From Lysobacteraceae bacterium CU05-9 (lineage in GTDB: Bacteria; Pseudomonadota; Gammaproteobacteria; Xanthomonadales; Xanthomonadaceae), in contig SWJS01000001.1 in the NCBI GenBank assembly GCA_007556525.1, forward strand, positions 278,346-342,345: a stretch of 64,000 bases of DNA, read 5' to 3'. The first letter of the stretch is position 1, and each line of letters begins with the position of its first letter. Below are positions 18,553-30,410 of the stretch, piece after piece. The notes below the pieces were generated by a model. That model was not told the DNA's origin and did not search any database. It saw nothing but the letters and a program-made list of their open reading frames with translations. A program made the translations under genes and the position numbers.

Positions 18553-19659
18553 GTGTTGTCGCAAGTACTTGAGCATTTGGGCGCGCTTGTTTCGTTTGAT
18601 ACGCGCAACCCTCCGCGTCGGATTGGACCGGACGGGATTTTCACCTATCTGCAAACACATTTGCCAGGTTTCTCGTTTGACTTGATTGATCACGGTGCCG
18701 GTGCGGTGTCGTTGTTGGCGCGTCGTGGCAATCCATCGCGCGTGTACAACGTGCATTTGGATACCGTGCCGGACTCGAAAGATTGGACCGCTTCGCCGTT
18801 CGTGATGCGCGATATCGGCGACCGTGTGGTTGGCTTGGGTGTTTGCGACATCAAGGGCGCGGCGGCGGCGATGATTGTTGCGGCTTCGCGGACATCCGGT
18901 CCCGTTGCATTGCTGTTTAGCAGTGATGAAGAAGCGAATGATCCGCGGTGCATAGCGGCGTTTTTGCGCGATCATCCCGAGTTTACGGAAGCCATCATTG
19001 CCGAGCCGACTCAATGTGAAGCTGTGCTCGCGCATCGTGGCATTGCATCGGTGTTGATTGAATTTGAGGGGACGGCGGGACATGCATCATCGGCTTCCGC
19101 GTTGACCGCGAGTGCTGTGCACCAGGCTTTGAACTGGGGTTCCGCTGCGTTGTCGTACATCTCTGCACGTCAGCATGAACGCTTTGGTGGTCTGACGGGA
19201 TTGCGATTCAACATTGGCACGATGGAAGGTGGGATCAAGGCGAACGTGATCGCTCCTTCGTCTGCATTGCGGTTCAATTTCCGTCCGTTGCCTTCGACCG
19301 ATGTTGCGCAGATGCATGACGACTTGCGTGATGTGGCATCGGACCGTGATATTACGCCGGTACGTTATACCAAAACATTCTGGGGCCCTTCATTGCCCGC
19401 GGGTGACATTGCATTGGCGGAAGACCGTCGCTTGCTCGCGCGTGACTTGGCCGAAGAGCTGGATTTGCCGATTGGCAACGCCGTCGATTTCTGGACGGAG
19501 GCCTCTTTGTTCTCTGCAGCCGGTCTCACCGCGTTCGTGTTTGGTCCCGGCGATATTGCGCAGGCACACACGGCGGACGAATGGGTCCTGAAATCACAAT
19601 TACAAACTTACACCGAACATCTGATTCGCCTGTTTGATGCAGGCACCGAAATTCAATGA
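18553..19659 (+). CDS. argE: N-acetylcitrulline/N-acetylornithine deacetylase (M20)
   Basis: The 368-residue product is an M20 metallopeptidase-type deacetylase. Metal and catalytic motifs are [28 protein letters not shown] and, near the C-terminus, [14 protein letters not shown]. In a cluster with acetylornithine transcarbamylase the physiological substrate is expected to be N-acetylcitrulline, as shown for the Xanthomonas campestris enzyme. GTG 18553 is chosen because AAGGA lies about 9 nt upstream. The stop overlaps the argB start as ATGA. Confidence 0.93.
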   Translation: MLSQVLEHLGALVSFDTRNPPRRIGPDGIFTYLQTHLPGFSFDLIDHGAGAVSLLARRGNPSRVYNVHLDTVPDSKDWTASPFVMRDIGDRVVGLGVCDIKGAAAAMIVAASRTSGPVALLFSSDEEANDPRCIAAFLRDHPEFTEAIIAEPTQCEAVLAHRGIASVLIEFEGTAGHASSASALTASAVHQALNWGSAALSYISARQHERFGGLTGLRFNIGTMEGGIKANVIAPSSALRFNFRPLPSTDVAQMHDDLRDVASDRDITPVRYTKTFWGPSLPAGDIALAEDRRLLARDLAEELDLPIGNAVDFWTEASLFSAAGLTAFVFGPGDIAQAHTADEWVLKSQLQTYTEHLIRLFDAGTEIQ

Positions 19660-20987
19660 ACGACAGCCACGAAATTCAAACCCGTCAAACCATCGTCCGC
19701 CTGCTGTCCAACATGGGTGGCGCGAAGGAAATTTCGCAGTATTTGAAGCGATTTTCGCAATTGGATGATCAGCGATTTGCCGTCGTGAAAGTGGGTGGTG
19801 CCGTCCTGCGTGATGACATCGATGCGTTGACGTCGTCGCTGTCGTTTTTGCAGGATGTGGGTCTGACGCCGATTGTTGTGCATGGCGCGGGTCCGCAACT
19901 GGATGAAGCGTTGGCGGCAGAGGGAATCACCAAGGAAACGATCAATGGATTGCGTGTGACGCCACCGAATGTGTTGCGCATTGTTCGCCAGGTGATGCAA
20001 GCCCAAAATCTACGTTTGGTCGAAGCGTTGCAAACGATGGACACACGGGCGACATCGATTGTGTCGGGTGTTTTCGAAGCCGAACTGATTGATATGGATT
20101 CGTTGGGGATGGTCGGTGAAGTGACGTCGGTTGCGACGTCCTCAATTGAAGCGGCATTGAATGCGGGGTCGATTCCCGTGATCGCGAGCTTAGGCATCAC
20201 GGAAGGCGGTCAGATCGTCAACATCAATGCAGACGTTGCGACGAATGAATTGGTGAAGCAGATTCAGCCGTACAAGGTTGTTTTCCTGACGAGCACCGGT
20301 GGTTTGCTGGATACCGATGGCGATGTCATTGATTCCATCAACCTGACGACGGAATACGAAGATCTCATGCAAGCGGATTGGATCAATGGCGGCATGCGCC
20401 TGAAAATCCAGCAGATCCACGACTTGCTGCTCGAATTGCCGGCATCGACTTCTGTTTCGATTACGCGTCCGGATGAGTTGGCGAAGGAATTGTTTACGCA
20501 TACCGGATCGGGCACCTTGGTTCGTCGTGGTGAGCGCGTACTGCGTTTCACGTCGTGGGATGAGCTGGACCGTGATCGCTTGCGTGGATTGATTGACTCG
20601 GCCTTCGGTCGTCGTTTGAATGCGGATTATTTCGAGCAAACGAAGTTGGTTGAAGCGTTCGTGTCCGAGAGCTATCGCGCTGCAGTTGTGTTGATTGAAG
20701 GCGTGGATGGAATCTTGTATCTCGACAAGTTCGCGGTGCTGGATGATGCGCAAGGTGAAGGCTTGGGTCGCGCGGTCTGGAACGTCGTTGAGGAAAATCA
20801 CTCACGGCTTTATTGGCGTTCGCGCACGGGCAATCCGGTGAACAGTTTTTATTCGTCGGTTTCGGACGGCAACATGTCGCAGGAAGGTTGGCGTGTATTC
20901 TGGACAGGTGTCAATGCGTTTGCGCAGATTGAACGTTGCGTCGTCGATGCAATCTCGCGTCCGCCGAATTTGGAACCGCCGAAATGA
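19656..20987 (+). CDS. argB: Bifunctional N-acetylglutamate synthase/kinase
   Basis: The 443-residue product fuses an amino-acid kinase domain (residues about 35-290) with a C-terminal GNAT-type acetyltransferase domain (about 300-440). Kinase features include [37 protein letters not shown] and [12 protein letters not shown]. The synthase half has [30 protein letters not shown] and EGLGRAVW. This fused NAGS-K form is typical of Xanthomonadaceae and resembles the vertebrate synthase; it makes and phosphorylates N-acetylglutamate. It overlaps both neighbours by 4 nt. Confidence 0.96.
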   Translation: MNDSHEIQTRQTIVRLLSNMGGAKEISQYLKRFSQLDDQRFAVVKVGGAVLRDDIDALTSSLSFLQDVGLTPIVVHGAGPQLDEALAAEGITKETINGLRVTPPNVLRIVRQVMQAQNLRLVEALQTMDTRATSIVSGVFEAELIDMDSLGMVGEVTSVATSSIEAALNAGSIPVIASLGITEGGQIVNINADVATNELVKQIQPYKVVFLTSTGGLLDTDGDVIDSINLTTEYEDLMQADWINGGMRLKIQQIHDLLLELPASTSVSITRPDELAKELFTHTGSGTLVRRGERVLRFTSWDELDRDRLRGLIDSAFGRRLNADYFEQTKLVEAFVSESYRAAVVLIEGVDGILYLDKFAVLDDAQGEGLGRAVWNVVEENHSRLYWRSRTGNPVNSFYSSVSDGNMSQEGWRVFWTGVNAFAQIERCVVDAISRPPNLEPPK

Positions 20988-21619
20988 TTGATTTCATGAC
21001 CGTACTTTCGCAGCAGCCGACCCTGAAAGGGCAGTACGTTGCGTTGGAACCTGCGTCGATCTCGCACGTCGCAGATCTGCAGGCGGTCGTGGAAGATGGC
21101 CGCACTTACGAGTTGTATTACACGGGTGTGCCGTACCCTTCGGAAGTCGCAGCGTATTTGCAGAATGCCCTCGACAAGTCGGCGAAAGGCGAGCAGAAAA
21201 TCTACGTCATCCGCGATCTTCGCAATGGCAAGATTGTCGGCTGCACACGTTACTACGATATCGATGGCGAAGTGCCGAAGTTGGCGATTGGGTATACGTT
21301 TTATGCGGAATCCGTGCGTCGTACGGCGATCAATACCGAAGCGAAATTGTTGCTGCTGAAGTTTGCGTTTGAGACGGCTGGCGCTGAGGCGGTGGCGTTT
21401 CATACGTCTTTCCAAAATCAACAGAGCCGTAAGGCGATTGAGCGTCTTGGTGCCCGTCAGGATGGCATTTTGCGTGCAGATAAGCGCCATAAAGATGGCA
21501 CGCTGCGGGATACGGTGGTGTTTTCGATTTTGCGTCATGAGTGGATGGCGGTGCGCTCGCATCTCGAGCTGCGACTCGCCGCGCATGACAATGGTTACGT
21601 AAAGGAGTCGCGTTCGTGA
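20984..21619 (+). CDS. GNAT family acetyltransferase in the arg operon
   Basis: The 211-residue product is a RimJ/RimL-like GNAT protein ([20 protein letters not shown] near the N-terminus, the acetyl-CoA region [20 protein letters not shown], then [20 protein letters not shown]). It starts at ATG 20984 overlapping the argB stop, and its own stop overlaps the argC start as GTGA, so it is embedded in the operon. The acceptor is unknown. An N-acetylglutamate-synthase role is unlikely, since argB already has that domain. Related GNAT genes occur at this place in other Xanthomonadaceae. Confidence 0.85.
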   Translation: MIDFMTVLSQQPTLKGQYVALEPASISHVADLQAVVEDGRTYELYYTGVPYPSEVAAYLQNALDKSAKGEQKIYVIRDLRNGKIVGCTRYYDIDGEVPKLAIGYTFYAESVRRTAINTEAKLLLLKFAFETAGAEAVAFHTSFQNQQSRKAIERLGARQDGILRADKRHKDGTLRDTVVFSILRHEWMAVRSHLELRLAAHDNGYVKESRS

Positions 21620-22569
21620 AGCGCGTTGGACTGATTGGTGCGCGAGGTTACACGGGCACGGAATTGTTGGCATTGATTGCACGGCATCCGGAGTTGGAGC
21701 TTGAGTTCGTCAGTTCGCGTGAACATGCCGGACAGCAGGTGCCGAATTGGCCGTCTGAGTTGCGCTACGTGGAGCACGATGCTGACGCGTTGAGCCGACG
21801 TGGTGTGGATGTGGTGATTTTGGCAGTGCCCAATGATCGTACGGAGGAATATGTCCGCGCGTTTGATGCGAATAATCCATCGTGCGTGTTGATTGATTTG
21901 TCCGCAGATCATCGATTCAACAGCGATTGGTATTACGGTTTGCCGGAACTGACACGCGGTGATGCGGTGGGTAAAACACGCATCAGCAACCCGGGCTGTT
22001 ATGCGACGGCGATGCAGGTGATCATTGCGCCGTTGATGGAAAAGGGCTTGATTGATGCATCGAAGGGCGTGCAATGTTTCGGTGTCTCAGGTTATTCGGG
22101 TGCCGGTACAACGCCATCGGACAAAAACAATCCAGAGTTATTGCACGATAACTTGATGCCGTATGCGTCGGTGAATCACATGCACGAACGCGAAGTCAGT
22201 CATCGCATGGGAACGCAGATTGAGTTCATGCCGAATGTGGCGGAGTTTTTTCGCGGGATTTCGATGACGGTGAATGCGCACTTGAACGCGGCTATGACTG
22301 CTGACGATTTGCGCACATTGTTTGTGGAGCGTTACGCGAACGAGCCGTTGATTCGCATCGTCGACGGCGCACCATGGGTCTCGAAGATTGCCGGCAAGCA
22401 CGGCATTGAAATCGGCGGCTTCAGCGTGTCCGCAGACGGCAAGCGTGTGGTCATTCAATCGACCGAAGATAACTTGCTTAAAGGCGCGGCGACGCAAGCC
22501 ATCCAAAACCTCAACAACGCATTTGGATTCGACGAACTAATGTCGATTCCGCAGGACGAAATTTTCTGA
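21616..22569 (+). CDS. argC: N-acetyl-gamma-glutamyl-phosphate reductase
   Basis: The 317-residue product reduces N-acetylglutamyl phosphate with NADPH. The nucleotide motif is [14 protein letters not shown] (residues 5-18). The catalytic Cys lies in [23 protein letters not shown] and the His in [10 protein letters not shown] are conserved family segments. The start is GTG 21616, overlapping the preceding stop. The stop and the argH start share one base (TGATG). Confidence 0.96.
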   Translation: MKRVGLIGARGYTGTELLALIARHPELELEFVSSREHAGQQVPNWPSELRYVEHDADALSRRGVDVVILAVPNDRTEEYVRAFDANNPSCVLIDLSADHRFNSDWYYGLPELTRGDAVGKTRISNPGCYATAMQVIIAPLMEKGLIDASKGVQCFGVSGYSGAGTTPSDKNNPELLHDNLMPYASVNHMHEREVSHRMGTQIEFMPNVAEFFRGISMTVNAHLNAAMTADDLRTLFVERYANEPLIRIVDGAPWVSKIAGKHGIEIGGFSVSADGKRVVIQSTEDNLLKGAATQAIQNLNNAFGFDELMSIPQDEIF

Positions 22570-23852
22570 TGTCTTTACTTTGGTCAAAACCCGGCGTCAA
22601 AGTCGATGCCGCCATCCAGGATTTTCTTGCCGGTGATGACGTGATCCTCGATCGCGAATTCATGCTGTACGACATCGAAGCGAGCATGGTGCAGGCAAAT
22701 TCGCTGCAACGCGTTGGCATTCTTACCGAAGAAGAAGTGTCGGCAATTCACGGTGAGCTGGATCAGCTGGCGAAAGATTTCCAGAGTGGCGCATTCGTGT
22801 TGGATGCTACGTATGAGGACATGCACTCGGCGATCGAAGATCGTTTGATCGAACGCCTGGGTGACGTCGGCCGCAAGATTCACACCGGTCGTAGCCGGAA
22901 CGATCAAGTGTTGGTTGCAACGCGTCTGTGGTTGCGTGATCAATTGCATACGTTGCTGGAGATCAACAAGGAAATCGCGTCCGTTGCGCTGGATCGCGCG
23001 CAAGCCGAAGCGATGCAGCCGATCGCCGGCTTCACGCATCTGCAGCGCGCGATGGTGTCGTCGCTTGGCATGTGGTGGGGCGCTTGGGCGGAAGGCTTCA
23101 TCGATAACGCCGTGCGTGCCCGCGATACGTTGAACTGGATCAATGCAAATCCACTCGGCTCTGCATCGGGTTATGGCGTGAACATCGCGCTGGACCGGCA
23201 TGCGGCGACGGCGGAGTTAGGTTTTGGACGGACGCAACTCATCGCGACGTACGCGCAATTGTCGCGCGGCAAGTTTGAAATCGGCGCGTTGGATGCACTG
23301 GGTGCGGCGGTGCTGGATTTGAGACGTTTGAGCTGGGACTTGAGCCTGTACGCGAGCCATGAATACGGCTATGTGAGTTTGCCTGCGCAATACACGACGG
23401 GTTCCTCATTGATGCCGAACAAGCGCAATCCGGATGTGATTGAGCTGATGCGTGCGACGTATGCGGCGATTGCTGCGGCACGCGTTGAGATCGAACAAAC
23501 GGTCAGTCTGCCGAGCGGGTATCACCGCGACCTCCAGTTCACCAAGGGTGCGATAGTACACGGCTTCCATCGTGGCATGGGTGCACTGAAGTTGTTGCCG
23601 GATCTGTTGCGCAATCTTGAGTGGAACAGCGATCGCATGATCGGTACGCTCGACGATGGCTTGTATGCAACCGATGTCGCCGTTGAATTTTCGGCGCAGG
23701 GCATGCCGTTCCGTGATGCCTACAAAAAAGCCGCAGACCCATCACTTTGGTCGGGACGCGATCCTCATGAGAGCGTCGCGCAGCGCACGTCTGCAGGCGG
23801 CGCTGGCAACTTACAGCTCGAAGTGTTGCGGGAACGGCTCAGCGCGCTATAA
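22569..23852 (+). CDS. argH: Argininosuccinate lyase
   Basis: The 427-residue product splits argininosuccinate into arginine and fumarate. The superfamily signature [13 protein letters not shown] is present, as are the substrate-binding [10 protein letters not shown] and FTHLQRA. Length is slightly below the usual 450 residues or so, with no visible internal loss. It is the last gene of the operon. Its final codons overlap the end of the convergent secreted esterase-like gene by 6 nt, so no terminator fits between them. Confidence 0.96.
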   Translation: MSLLWSKPGVKVDAAIQDFLAGDDVILDREFMLYDIEASMVQANSLQRVGILTEEEVSAIHGELDQLAKDFQSGAFVLDATYEDMHSAIEDRLIERLGDVGRKIHTGRSRNDQVLVATRLWLRDQLHTLLEINKEIASVALDRAQAEAMQPIAGFTHLQRAMVSSLGMWWGAWAEGFIDNAVRARDTLNWINANPLGSASGYGVNIALDRHAATAELGFGRTQLIATYAQLSRGKFEIGALDALGAAVLDLRRLSWDLSLYASHEYGYVSLPAQYTTGSSLMPNKRNPDVIELMRATYAAIAAARVEIEQTVSLPSGYHRDLQFTKGAIVHGFHRGMGALKLLPDLLRNLEWNSDRMIGTLDDGLYATDVAVEFSAQGMPFRDAYKKAADPSLWSGRDPHESVAQRTSAGGAGNLQLEVLRERLSAL

Positions 23853-25124
23853 CAGCGACAAGATATCGACGCGGACAAACTCGTTCGCGTCCTGCGTGTT
23901 CGGTTCACGGCTCGCTGAAGATGGGAAGTTGTTGTCGTTGACGATGAGGACTTCTTTTTTGCCAGCGCGAGTCACGGCTTCGATGGTCCAGAAAGGCATC
24001 GCGTAAATGCCGTTGCGCTGCTTGGAACCCGACAACTTTCGTGGATCCTTGAGTTTCAGCAGATCGATGTAGTCTTGCTTGACCAACTTGCCATTCGTGC
24101 GGTCAATCGAAACTTTATACAAACGCTTGAACTGCGCCGGTTCCTTGAAACAGCGAGACGTATCGTCGCTCACGCATGCAAACTCCGCGGTACCTTCGCG
24201 GCTGTCACGCTCGATGACCAACAAGTGATTGGCATCCAGCGCGGTCAATGCGCCGACGGAATTCGTTGCGACATCCAGTGGATAATCGAGCGACTTCCCG
24301 GTCCACTTCTCGGTGCGCAAATCGAACTCCAATGCCTTCAGCACCGTTGCGCCTTCCATTGGACCTTCAAGCATCGCGATCAAGGTGCGATCACCGGGAA
24401 GAACTGCCATGTTTTCAAAACCTTTCGAGGATTTGATTTGATGACGGCACGTTTGGAAGGAAGGATTGTCGGGTGCACACACGCGTTCACCGTCGATCAA
24501 GGTGTCGATGACTTTCTCGATGCGACCCCAACGATCAGTCTTCACCAGATAAGGACCAAATTCATCGCCAATCCACAATGATGATCCAACGAAACGAAAA
24601 CTCTCCGGATCCAGATCCGTGCCGCTTAGGTAACGCTTCGGATTGTTCTCGGAATTTGCGATGGGATAGGGCATGCGCTTCTTCGGATCACTCAGCAAAA
24701 TATCCTTCAACGCACTCGCGCGACGGTTCACCCAATCCATTTTGAATTGCGTCAAAACCAACATCGCATCCGCAGAATTCGACTTCGCTCCGTAACCGTT
24801 ATCCTGCAGAGCCCATGCGATATTGCCGGGCATCGCTTGGATGTCGCTGTAGCCTTGGCGCGGTTGACCCAACATCGGCAATGACAAACCCGTTAGTCGG
24901 CCTTGCGACTTGCCCGGCAACGACCCGAAAGCAGTCACCGGCGCAGAGCCCGCAGGGCCCGTGAATTTGCCGCTGATTTTGAACGCTGGCACTGACGCAG
25001 GCGCAGTGAACTTAGCGGTCGCAGGCAATTCCGCGTAACCCGTGACAACGCCGGAGACCTCAGCGGCAGAAGCCAATGCCGGCACCAAAACCAGCCCAAA
25101 AACAGCACAAACCAGTCGTTTCAT
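23847..25124 (-). CDS. Secreted esterase-like activity of phytase family protein
   Basis: From ATG 25124 the product has 425 residues and a signal peptide ([18 protein letters not shown], cleavage before AEV). The body matches the phytase-like beta-propeller esterase family: [15 protein letters not shown], the [19 protein letters not shown] region, [28 protein letters not shown], and a C-terminal [12 protein letters not shown]. Substrate unknown; relatives are annotated as phosphoesterases on weak grounds. An upstream in-frame start at 25172 is possible but would put extra residues before the signal peptide. Confidence 0.8.
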   Translation of the reverse strand: MKRLVCAVFGLVLVPALASAAEVSGVVTGYAELPATAKFTAPASVPAFKISGKFTGPAGSAPVTAFGSLPGKSQGRLTGLSLPMLGQPRQGYSDIQAMPGNIAWALQDNGYGAKSNSADAMLVLTQFKMDWVNRRASALKDILLSDPKKRMPYPIANSENNPKRYLSGTDLDPESFRFVGSSLWIGDEFGPYLVKTDRWGRIEKVIDTLIDGERVCAPDNPSFQTCRHQIKSSKGFENMAVLPGDRTLIAMLEGPMEGATVLKALEFDLRTEKWTGKSLDYPLDVATNSVGALTALDANHLLVIERDSREGTAEFACVSDDTSRCFKEPAQFKRLYKVSIDRTNGKLVKQDYIDLLKLKDPRKLSGSKQRNGIYAMPFWTIEAVTRAGKKEVLIVNDNNFPSSASREPNTQDANEFVRVDILSLL

Positions 25125-25232
25125 CGAAGTCAGTCGCGGAAAGGGGACAAGGATCATTTTAGCGCGAAGCATTACGGGCGCAGACTCGCTAAAATAGGGC
25201 GTTCACCGCAACATCACGAATTCGGAGCTCCC

Positions 25233-26588
25233 TTGATCAAACCGCGTACACCGACTGGCGTTATGGAATTGCTGCCTGCCGATCAAATGGCGTTCCAGCG
25301 GATGCTCGACACGATCCGCCGCAACTATGAGCGATTCGGGTTCAGTCCGATTGAGACGCCGGTTTTTGAGCTGACGGAAACGCTGTTGACCAAGTCCGGT
25401 GGCGAGACCGAACGCCAAGTTTATTTCGTGCAATCCACGGGTAATCTTGAGAAAAAATCCGACGCTCTCCCCGAACTCGCCATGCGCTTCGACTTGACGG
25501 TGCCTTTGGCGCGTTATGTCGCAGAACACGAACGTGAGCTGGCATTCCCATTCCGCCGTTACCAAATGCAACGTGTCTACCGTGGCGAACGCGCGCAGCG
25601 TGGGCGGTTCCGTGAATTTTATCAGTGTGACATCGACGTGATCGGCAAGGATGCGTTGAGCGTGCGTTATGACGCAGAAATTCCGGCGGTGATCTACGCG
25701 ATATTCAATGATCTCGCCATCGGTCCATTTACGATCCAACTCAACAACCGCAAGATCTTGAAGGGCTTCTTCGAGAGCCTGGCGTTGGCAGAAGGGTCGC
25801 AACAGGAATTGATTTTGCGTGAGATCGACAAGATCGATAAGCGTGGCGCAGATGCCGTCAAGGAAACGTTACTCGCTGATCCATTCAATCTCGATGCCAG
25901 CAAAGCCGAAGAACTGATGAGGTTCGTTGGCTTCCGTTCGAGCAGCACCGCCGACGCATTGAACGCGCTCGAAGCATTGAAGGGTCGCAACGAAACGCTC
26001 GACGAAGGCGTGAATGAAATGACATCGGTGATCAACGCACTGACCGCAATGAACATTCCGCAAGACGCGTTCGCATTGAATTTCTCCATTGCGCGCGGAC
26101 TCGATTACTACACGGGCACCGTTTACGAAACGACCTTGAACGATTACCCGCAGATCGGTTCGATCTGTTCCGGTGGCCGTTACGAAAATCTAGCAAGCCA
26201 CTACACCAAGTCGAAATTGCCGGGTGTCGGGATTTCGATTGGGTTGACGCGGTTGTTTTTCCAGTTGAAAGATGCAGGTTTGATCAGCACCGAAGAATCC
26301 ACGACGCAAGTTCTCGTGGTGACGATGGAAGACAGCGAAGACGCACTCGAAGCGGCGTTGCAGTTCGCGACCTCACTACGCCAAAGCGGCATCAACACCG
26401 AAGTGATGCTTGAGAACGCGAAGCTCGCCAAGCAATTCAAGTACGCGGATAAGGCGCGCATTGGTTGGGTTGCAGTCATCGGCGAAGACGAGCGTACGAA
26501 CAATCAAGTCACGCTGAAGAATCTCAGCACGCAACAGCAAGTCACGATTAACCAGGCGGATGCGGCGACGCATATGCATCAACACTAA
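25233..26588 (+). CDS. hisS: Histidyl-tRNA synthetase
   Basis: The 451-residue product is class II histidyl-tRNA synthetase. Motif 2 is [20 protein letters not shown], and the His-specific loops are [10 protein letters not shown] and SGGRYENL. The C-terminal anticodon-binding domain follows (from about residue 345). The start is TTG 25233 with GGAG 5 nt upstream, and the N-terminus [14 protein letters not shown] is canonical. The next gene, an ammonia-lyase, begins 16 nt downstream. Confidence 0.96.
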   Translation: MIKPRTPTGVMELLPADQMAFQRMLDTIRRNYERFGFSPIETPVFELTETLLTKSGGETERQVYFVQSTGNLEKKSDALPELAMRFDLTVPLARYVAEHERELAFPFRRYQMQRVYRGERAQRGRFREFYQCDIDVIGKDALSVRYDAEIPAVIYAIFNDLAIGPFTIQLNNRKILKGFFESLALAEGSQQELILREIDKIDKRGADAVKETLLADPFNLDASKAEELMRFVGFRSSSTADALNALEALKGRNETLDEGVNEMTSVINALTAMNIPQDAFALNFSIARGLDYYTGTVYETTLNDYPQIGSICSGGRYENLASHYTKSKLPGVGISIGLTRLFFQLKDAGLISTEESTTQVLVVTMEDSEDALEAALQFATSLRQSGINTEVMLENAKLAKQFKYADKARIGWVAVIGEDERTNNQVTLKNLSTQQQVTINQADAATHMHQH

Positions 26589-26604
26589 ACAGGACTCAAC
26601 CGGC

Positions 26605-28497
26605 ATGACCCAAGAACCAGTCGTTCTCGACGGACACTCACTCTCAATCGATGGCTTGCTGAAGATCGCGAATGGCGCTCACGTCCAACTGGATGAAGCG
26701 CAACTGGTAAAGGTCCGCAAAGCCGCTGACTTCCTCGCCGAACAGGTGAAGAAAGAAGAGCCGATTTATGGCGTCACAACCGGCTTCGGCAGCAACGCCA
26801 ACCGTTTGCTCGGTGCGCATCACGCGCGTAAGGAAAATGACACCGGCAAAACGCTCACCGAAGAACTGCAAGACAACTTGATCACGACGCACGCCGTCTG
26901 TGTGGGCGAACCGTTCGCACCGGAAGTCGTGCGCGCCATGATGGGCATCCGCATCAACACGTTGATGCGTGGACACTCAGGCATTCGCGAACGAACGTTG
27001 CGAGCGCTCGTAGATATGCACAACTCCGGCATCGTGCCGGTGATTCCGCAACTCGGTTCGGTCGGCGCGAGTGGTGACTTGGCACCCCTGAGCCACCTTG
27101 CGATTGTTTTGCTGGGTGGTGGCGAAGCCTTCGTCGATGGCAAGCGCGTCAACGGTGCGAAAGCCCTTGAAATGAAGGGCTTAACGCCAGTGACGTTGAG
27201 CTACAAGGAAGGACTTGCGCTCAACAACGGCACCGCGCAAATGCTCGCGACTGGCATCCTCAGCCTCGACCGCCTCGAAGACATTGCGAACACGGCAGAC
27301 ATTGCGGCGGCGATGACACTCGAAGCATTCGCAGGACGCACTGGCGCGTTCGCCGAAGAAGTCCATGCATTACGGCCGCACCCAGGCCAAGTGGAAACGG
27401 CGAAGCACATCCGTCAACTCATCGAAGGCAGTGAACTCTGCGACATCCCTTATCAACTCGTGCCACGATTCGCGGACTGGATGCCTGATAGCTGGGATGA
27501 CGCGCAGCGCCATCTCACGTTCGACATCCGTTGGGATTGGATTCCTTCGACGCAACGTCACGGGCGAGAGAAATTTTATACGCGATTTAAACCGTTCCTC
27601 GGTGGCAAAAAACATCAACCTCAAGACAGCTATTCGCTCCGCTGCATTCCGCAAGTTCACGGCGCGGTAAGAGACGCACTCGCACAAGCTCGCCGTGTCC
27701 TCGAAATCGAACTCAACTCGCTGACCGACAACCCTATCGTATTCCCCGATGCCGACAAGCAACACGTGGAAGACAAGGTTATTTCGGCAGGACACTTCCA
27801 CGGCATGCCACTTGCATTGGCAATGAGCTATGTGAAAGCGGCGATTCCTGTTTTGGCAAGCATTTCGGAAAGAAGGCTCAATAAACTCGTCGACAGCAAC
27901 ACCAGCGACGGTTTGCCGGCATTTCTGATCGGCAACGAAGATGCCACCGAATCCGGCCACATGATCGTGCAATACACGGCAGCGGCGATCGTCAACGATC
28001 TCGCATCCCGTTCGCATCCTGCATCGGTCTATTCCATTCCAACGAGCGCCAATGCCGAAGACCATGTTTCGATGGGCGCGAATGAAGCGCGCCACGTATT
28101 GAGCATGGCCGACGATCTCGGCAAAGTCATCGCGCTGGAACTTTACGTCGCTGCGCAAGCGTTGGATGTCCGCAAAAAAATGATCCAGGCCGCGATCGAT
28201 TTCGCAACAAGTGGTGACGCCACGAAACTTGCCAGCAAGATTGCACTCGGCAAGCCTGACACAACCAGCGAAACCTACGGCGAATTCCTCAAAGAAGTCG
28301 AAGCACTTCGGGACGAACTCGCGAGCATGAAAGACATTAAGGCAAGCCCTGCGATCGAAGCTGCGCACGCGAAAATCCGCGAATACATTCCGTACATGGA
28401 CCGCGACCGCGCACTCGACCAGGAAGTTGCGAAGGCAATTGAACTCGAGAAAAACGGCGCCATTCTCAGCGCCGTCAAGAAAGCCGTTATCGGCTGA
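26605..28497 (+). CDS. hutH: Histidine/aromatic ammonia-lyase with large insertion
   Basis: The 630-residue product belongs to the MIO-cofactor ammonia-lyases. Ala155-Ser156-Gly157 in GSVGASGDLAPLSHL forms the cofactor, and catalytic Tyr55 lies in YGVTTGFG. The selectivity site reads Thr-His (ITTHAVCVGE), closer to the Ser-His of histidine lyases than to phenylalanine or tyrosine lyases. Usual bacterial HutH has about 510 residues. Here about 60 extra residues (279-337, rich in Trp and Arg) precede the conserved QDSYSLRCIPQVHG, and the C-terminus is also extended. It probably shares a transcript with hisS. Other hut genes are absent from the window, so the substrate remains an inference. Confidence 0.85.
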   Translation: MTQEPVVLDGHSLSIDGLLKIANGAHVQLDEAQLVKVRKAADFLAEQVKKEEPIYGVTTGFGSNANRLLGAHHARKENDTGKTLTEELQDNLITTHAVCVGEPFAPEVVRAMMGIRINTLMRGHSGIRERTLRALVDMHNSGIVPVIPQLGSVGASGDLAPLSHLAIVLLGGGEAFVDGKRVNGAKALEMKGLTPVTLSYKEGLALNNGTAQMLATGILSLDRLEDIANTADIAAAMTLEAFAGRTGAFAEEVHALRPHPGQVETAKHIRQLIEGSELCDIPYQLVPRFADWMPDSWDDAQRHLTFDIRWDWIPSTQRHGREKFYTRFKPFLGGKKHQPQDSYSLRCIPQVHGAVRDALAQARRVLEIELNSLTDNPIVFPDADKQHVEDKVISAGHFHGMPLALAMSYVKAAIPVLASISERRLNKLVDSNTSDGLPAFLIGNEDATESGHMIVQYTAAAIVNDLASRSHPASVYSIPTSANAEDHVSMGANEARHVLSMADDLGKVIALELYVAAQALDVRKKMIQAAIDFATSGDATKLASKIALGKPDTTSETYGEFLKEVEALRDELASMKDIKASPAIEAAHAKIREYIPYMDRDRALDQEVAKAIELEKNGAILSAVKKAVIG

Positions 28498-29185
28498 TTT
28501 CGTCGAAGGATGTGACTCGCGTATGCCCGTGAGTCGCATCGTCTCCAATGCGCGGAGTCGGGTAGTCGCCTAAGCGATCAACTAACACCGTCTGGAATCC
28601 GGCTTCACGCGCGGCATCGAGCTCTTCAACGATGTCGGACAAGAACAAAATCTCATCCGCCGGCACATCGATATCCGATGCGATTGTCTGATACGACGAG
28701 ACGTCACGCTTGCCGCCAACCGCGGTATCAAACCAACCGCTGAACAATGAAGTGACGTCGCCTTCCTCCGTATGCCCAAACAGCAGCTGCTGCGCCGGGA
28801 CAGATCCTGACGAATAAACGTACAACGGCACGCCATCCGAATTCCAGCGACGCAGCGCCGCCAATGCATCTGTGTAAACGGGAGCGGTGAACTCGCCGCT
28901 GAAGTATCCATTTTGCCAAATCAAACCTTGCAAGGCTTTCAAATCACCTTGCTTGCGGTCTTCAGTAATCCACTGACGCAACACGCCAACGATGGCATTC
29001 AAATCACCGGGATCAACGCCACCTTCAGCGGCAACATTCGCCAACAAAGGCTTCACCCGCGGATCCAATGCATAGTCAATCACGAAGTCGGGCAGGGCAT
29101 CGTACGCATAAGGAAACAAAACATCCTTCACAAACGAAATCGAACTCGTCGTGCCTTCAATATCGGTAACGATTGCGCGCGTCAT
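28487..29185 (-). CDS. mtnC: Acireductone synthase (enolase-phosphatase E1)
   Basis: The 232-residue product is a HAD hydrolase with the MtnC marks [21 protein letters not shown] at the N-terminus (split: TDIEGTTSS, then [12 protein letters not shown]), [15 protein letters not shown], and [12 protein letters not shown]. It performs the combined enolisation and dephosphorylation in methionine salvage. It is the last gene of the mtnB-mtnD-mtnC run, and its start overlaps the mtnD stop (ATGA). It overlaps the end of hutH by 11 nt. Confidence 0.95.
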   Translation of the reverse strand: MTRAIVTDIEGTTSSISFVKDVLFPYAYDALPDFVIDYALDPRVKPLLANVAAEGGVDPGDLNAIVGVLRQWITEDRKQGDLKALQGLIWQNGYFSGEFTAPVYTDALAALRRWNSDGVPLYVYSSGSVPAQQLLFGHTEEGDVTSLFSGWFDTAVGGKRDVSSYQTIASDIDVPADEILFLSDIVEELDAAREAGFQTVLVDRLGDYPTPRIGDDATHGHTRVTSFDEISR

Positions 29186-29733
29186 TGGTCACCCTCAAAT
29201 CGCGGAAACTTCGACGCCCAATCCGAGCCCGTGAAATGTCCCACCCAACCTTCGGGATCCTTGAAAAAACGAATCGCCACAAACGCCGGCTCCGGTCCCA
29301 TGTCGAACCAATGCAACGTCCGGTCCGGCACCGCAATGAAATCGCCTTTCTCGCACAGCACTTCATACACGCGCCCATCGACATGCAATGTAAACATGCC
29401 TGAGCCCGCTACGAAGAACCGCACCTCATCTTCAATGTGGAAATGTTCATCGAGAAACTTCGCCCGCGCCGCTTCCTTGTTCGGGTTATCCGGCCCAATC
29501 GACGCAACGTCGACCGAGTTAAAACCATTCTCCGCAACGACACGGTCAATGTCTTCACGGAACGCCTCAAAAATCTCATCGGGCAACGCACCCGGCTCAA
29601 CATCGACCCGTGGCACCCATTGCTCGAACTTCACGCCGATACGCGCCAATTCTGCGGCGATCTCCGACAACTCCGACGTGACGACGACAGGCGCCTCAGG
29701 AGCCGTCTCCTCAAACACACGCAAACGGCTCAT
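29182..29733 (-). CDS. mtnD: Acireductone dioxygenase
   Basis: The 183-residue product is a cupin-fold acireductone dioxygenase. The metal site is [11 protein letters not shown], with two His and one Glu, and the fourth ligand is His in RTLHWFDMG. Depending on Fe or Ni it produces the methionine precursor or an off-pathway product. I chose ATG 29733 because it overlaps the mtnB stop by 4 nt and begins MSRLRVF as in the family. The frame is open a further ten codons upstream. Confidence 0.95.
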   Translation of the reverse strand: MSRLRVFEETAPEAPVVVTSELSEIAAELARIGVKFEQWVPRVDVEPGALPDEIFEAFREDIDRVVAENGFNSVDVASIGPDNPNKEAARAKFLDEHFHIEDEVRFFVAGSGMFTLHVDGRVYEVLCEKGDFIAVPDRTLHWFDMGPEPAFVAIRFFKDPEGWVGHFTGSDWASKFPRFEGDQ

Positions 29734-30374
29734 GCGCCCAACTTCCTCATTTCCAGCTCGCAAGCCAACAACGTCTCAAACGCTTCCAGATGACGGCGCG
29801 CTTCATTCATCGACGTGCCCCATGCATACAGACCGTGACCATCGATGAGATAACCCCACATCGGCCCCTTGTCCAACGCAGCTTCCACTTGCGCCGCCAA
29901 CTCATCCATATCCTGCGTGTTCGGAAACACCGGCACGTCAATCGTCACCTCATGCGTCGCTTGACCCGCAAACGCCTTCAGCAACTCATAACCTTCCAGG
30001 CGCACGTAACCTTGCTTGGCGTAAAAACGCGATGCCACGGTCTGCGTCACCGAGTGCGTATGCAACACACACTGCACGTCAGGAAAACGCTTGTACAACA
30101 TCGTATGCAACAACCTCTCAGCGGAAGATTTCTTGTGAGCATCCGTCGCAACTGGAGTGCCATCGAGATCGACGACCATGATTTCATTTTCGGTCAGGCG
30201 ACCCTTGTTACGGCCACTGACCGTAATCGCCACGTGTTGATCGTCCACACGCTCGCTAAAATTCGAACTCGTCGCCGGTGTCCATCCCAACTCGGACAGT
30301 TCACGGACGTTGATGATGATTTCTCCCGCGGAGTGCGAGAAACGCTTGTAGTCGTAAGGTAAGTTTTCGCTCAT
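29730..30374 (-). CDS. mtnB: Methylthioribulose-1-phosphate dehydratase
   Basis: The 214-residue product is a class II aldolase-fold dehydratase of methionine salvage. Zinc ligands lie in VLHTHSVT and [10 protein letters not shown], and [11 protein letters not shown] is the phosphate-binding loop. ATG 30374 is the family-like start ([11 protein letters not shown]); an open extension to 30458 is not supported. mtnA and mtnK are not in the window, so the first steps of salvage must be encoded elsewhere. Confidence 0.94.
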   Translation of the reverse strand: MSENLPYDYKRFSHSAGEIIINVRELSELGWTPATSSNFSERVDDQHVAITVSGRNKGRLTENEIMVVDLDGTPVATDAHKKSSAERLLHTMLYKRFPDVQCVLHTHSVTQTVASRFYAKQGYVRLEGYELLKAFAGQATHEVTIDVPVFPNTQDMDELAAQVEAALDKGPMWGYLIDGHGLYAWGTSMNEARRHLEAFETLLACELEMRKLGA

Positions 30375-30410
30375 AACCCATAGTGTAGCGATGAATGCAC
30401 CACATGGCAC

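Noticed and set aside
17329-19083. Very long minus-strand frame opposite argG and argE
   Set aside because: It is His/Arg-rich as expected of an antisense shadow and lies opposite two strongly conserved genes.
23847-23852. Overlap of argH and the phytase-like gene as a sign of frameshift
   Set aside because: Both proteins have complete, family-like C-termini; a 6-nt convergent overlap is acceptable.
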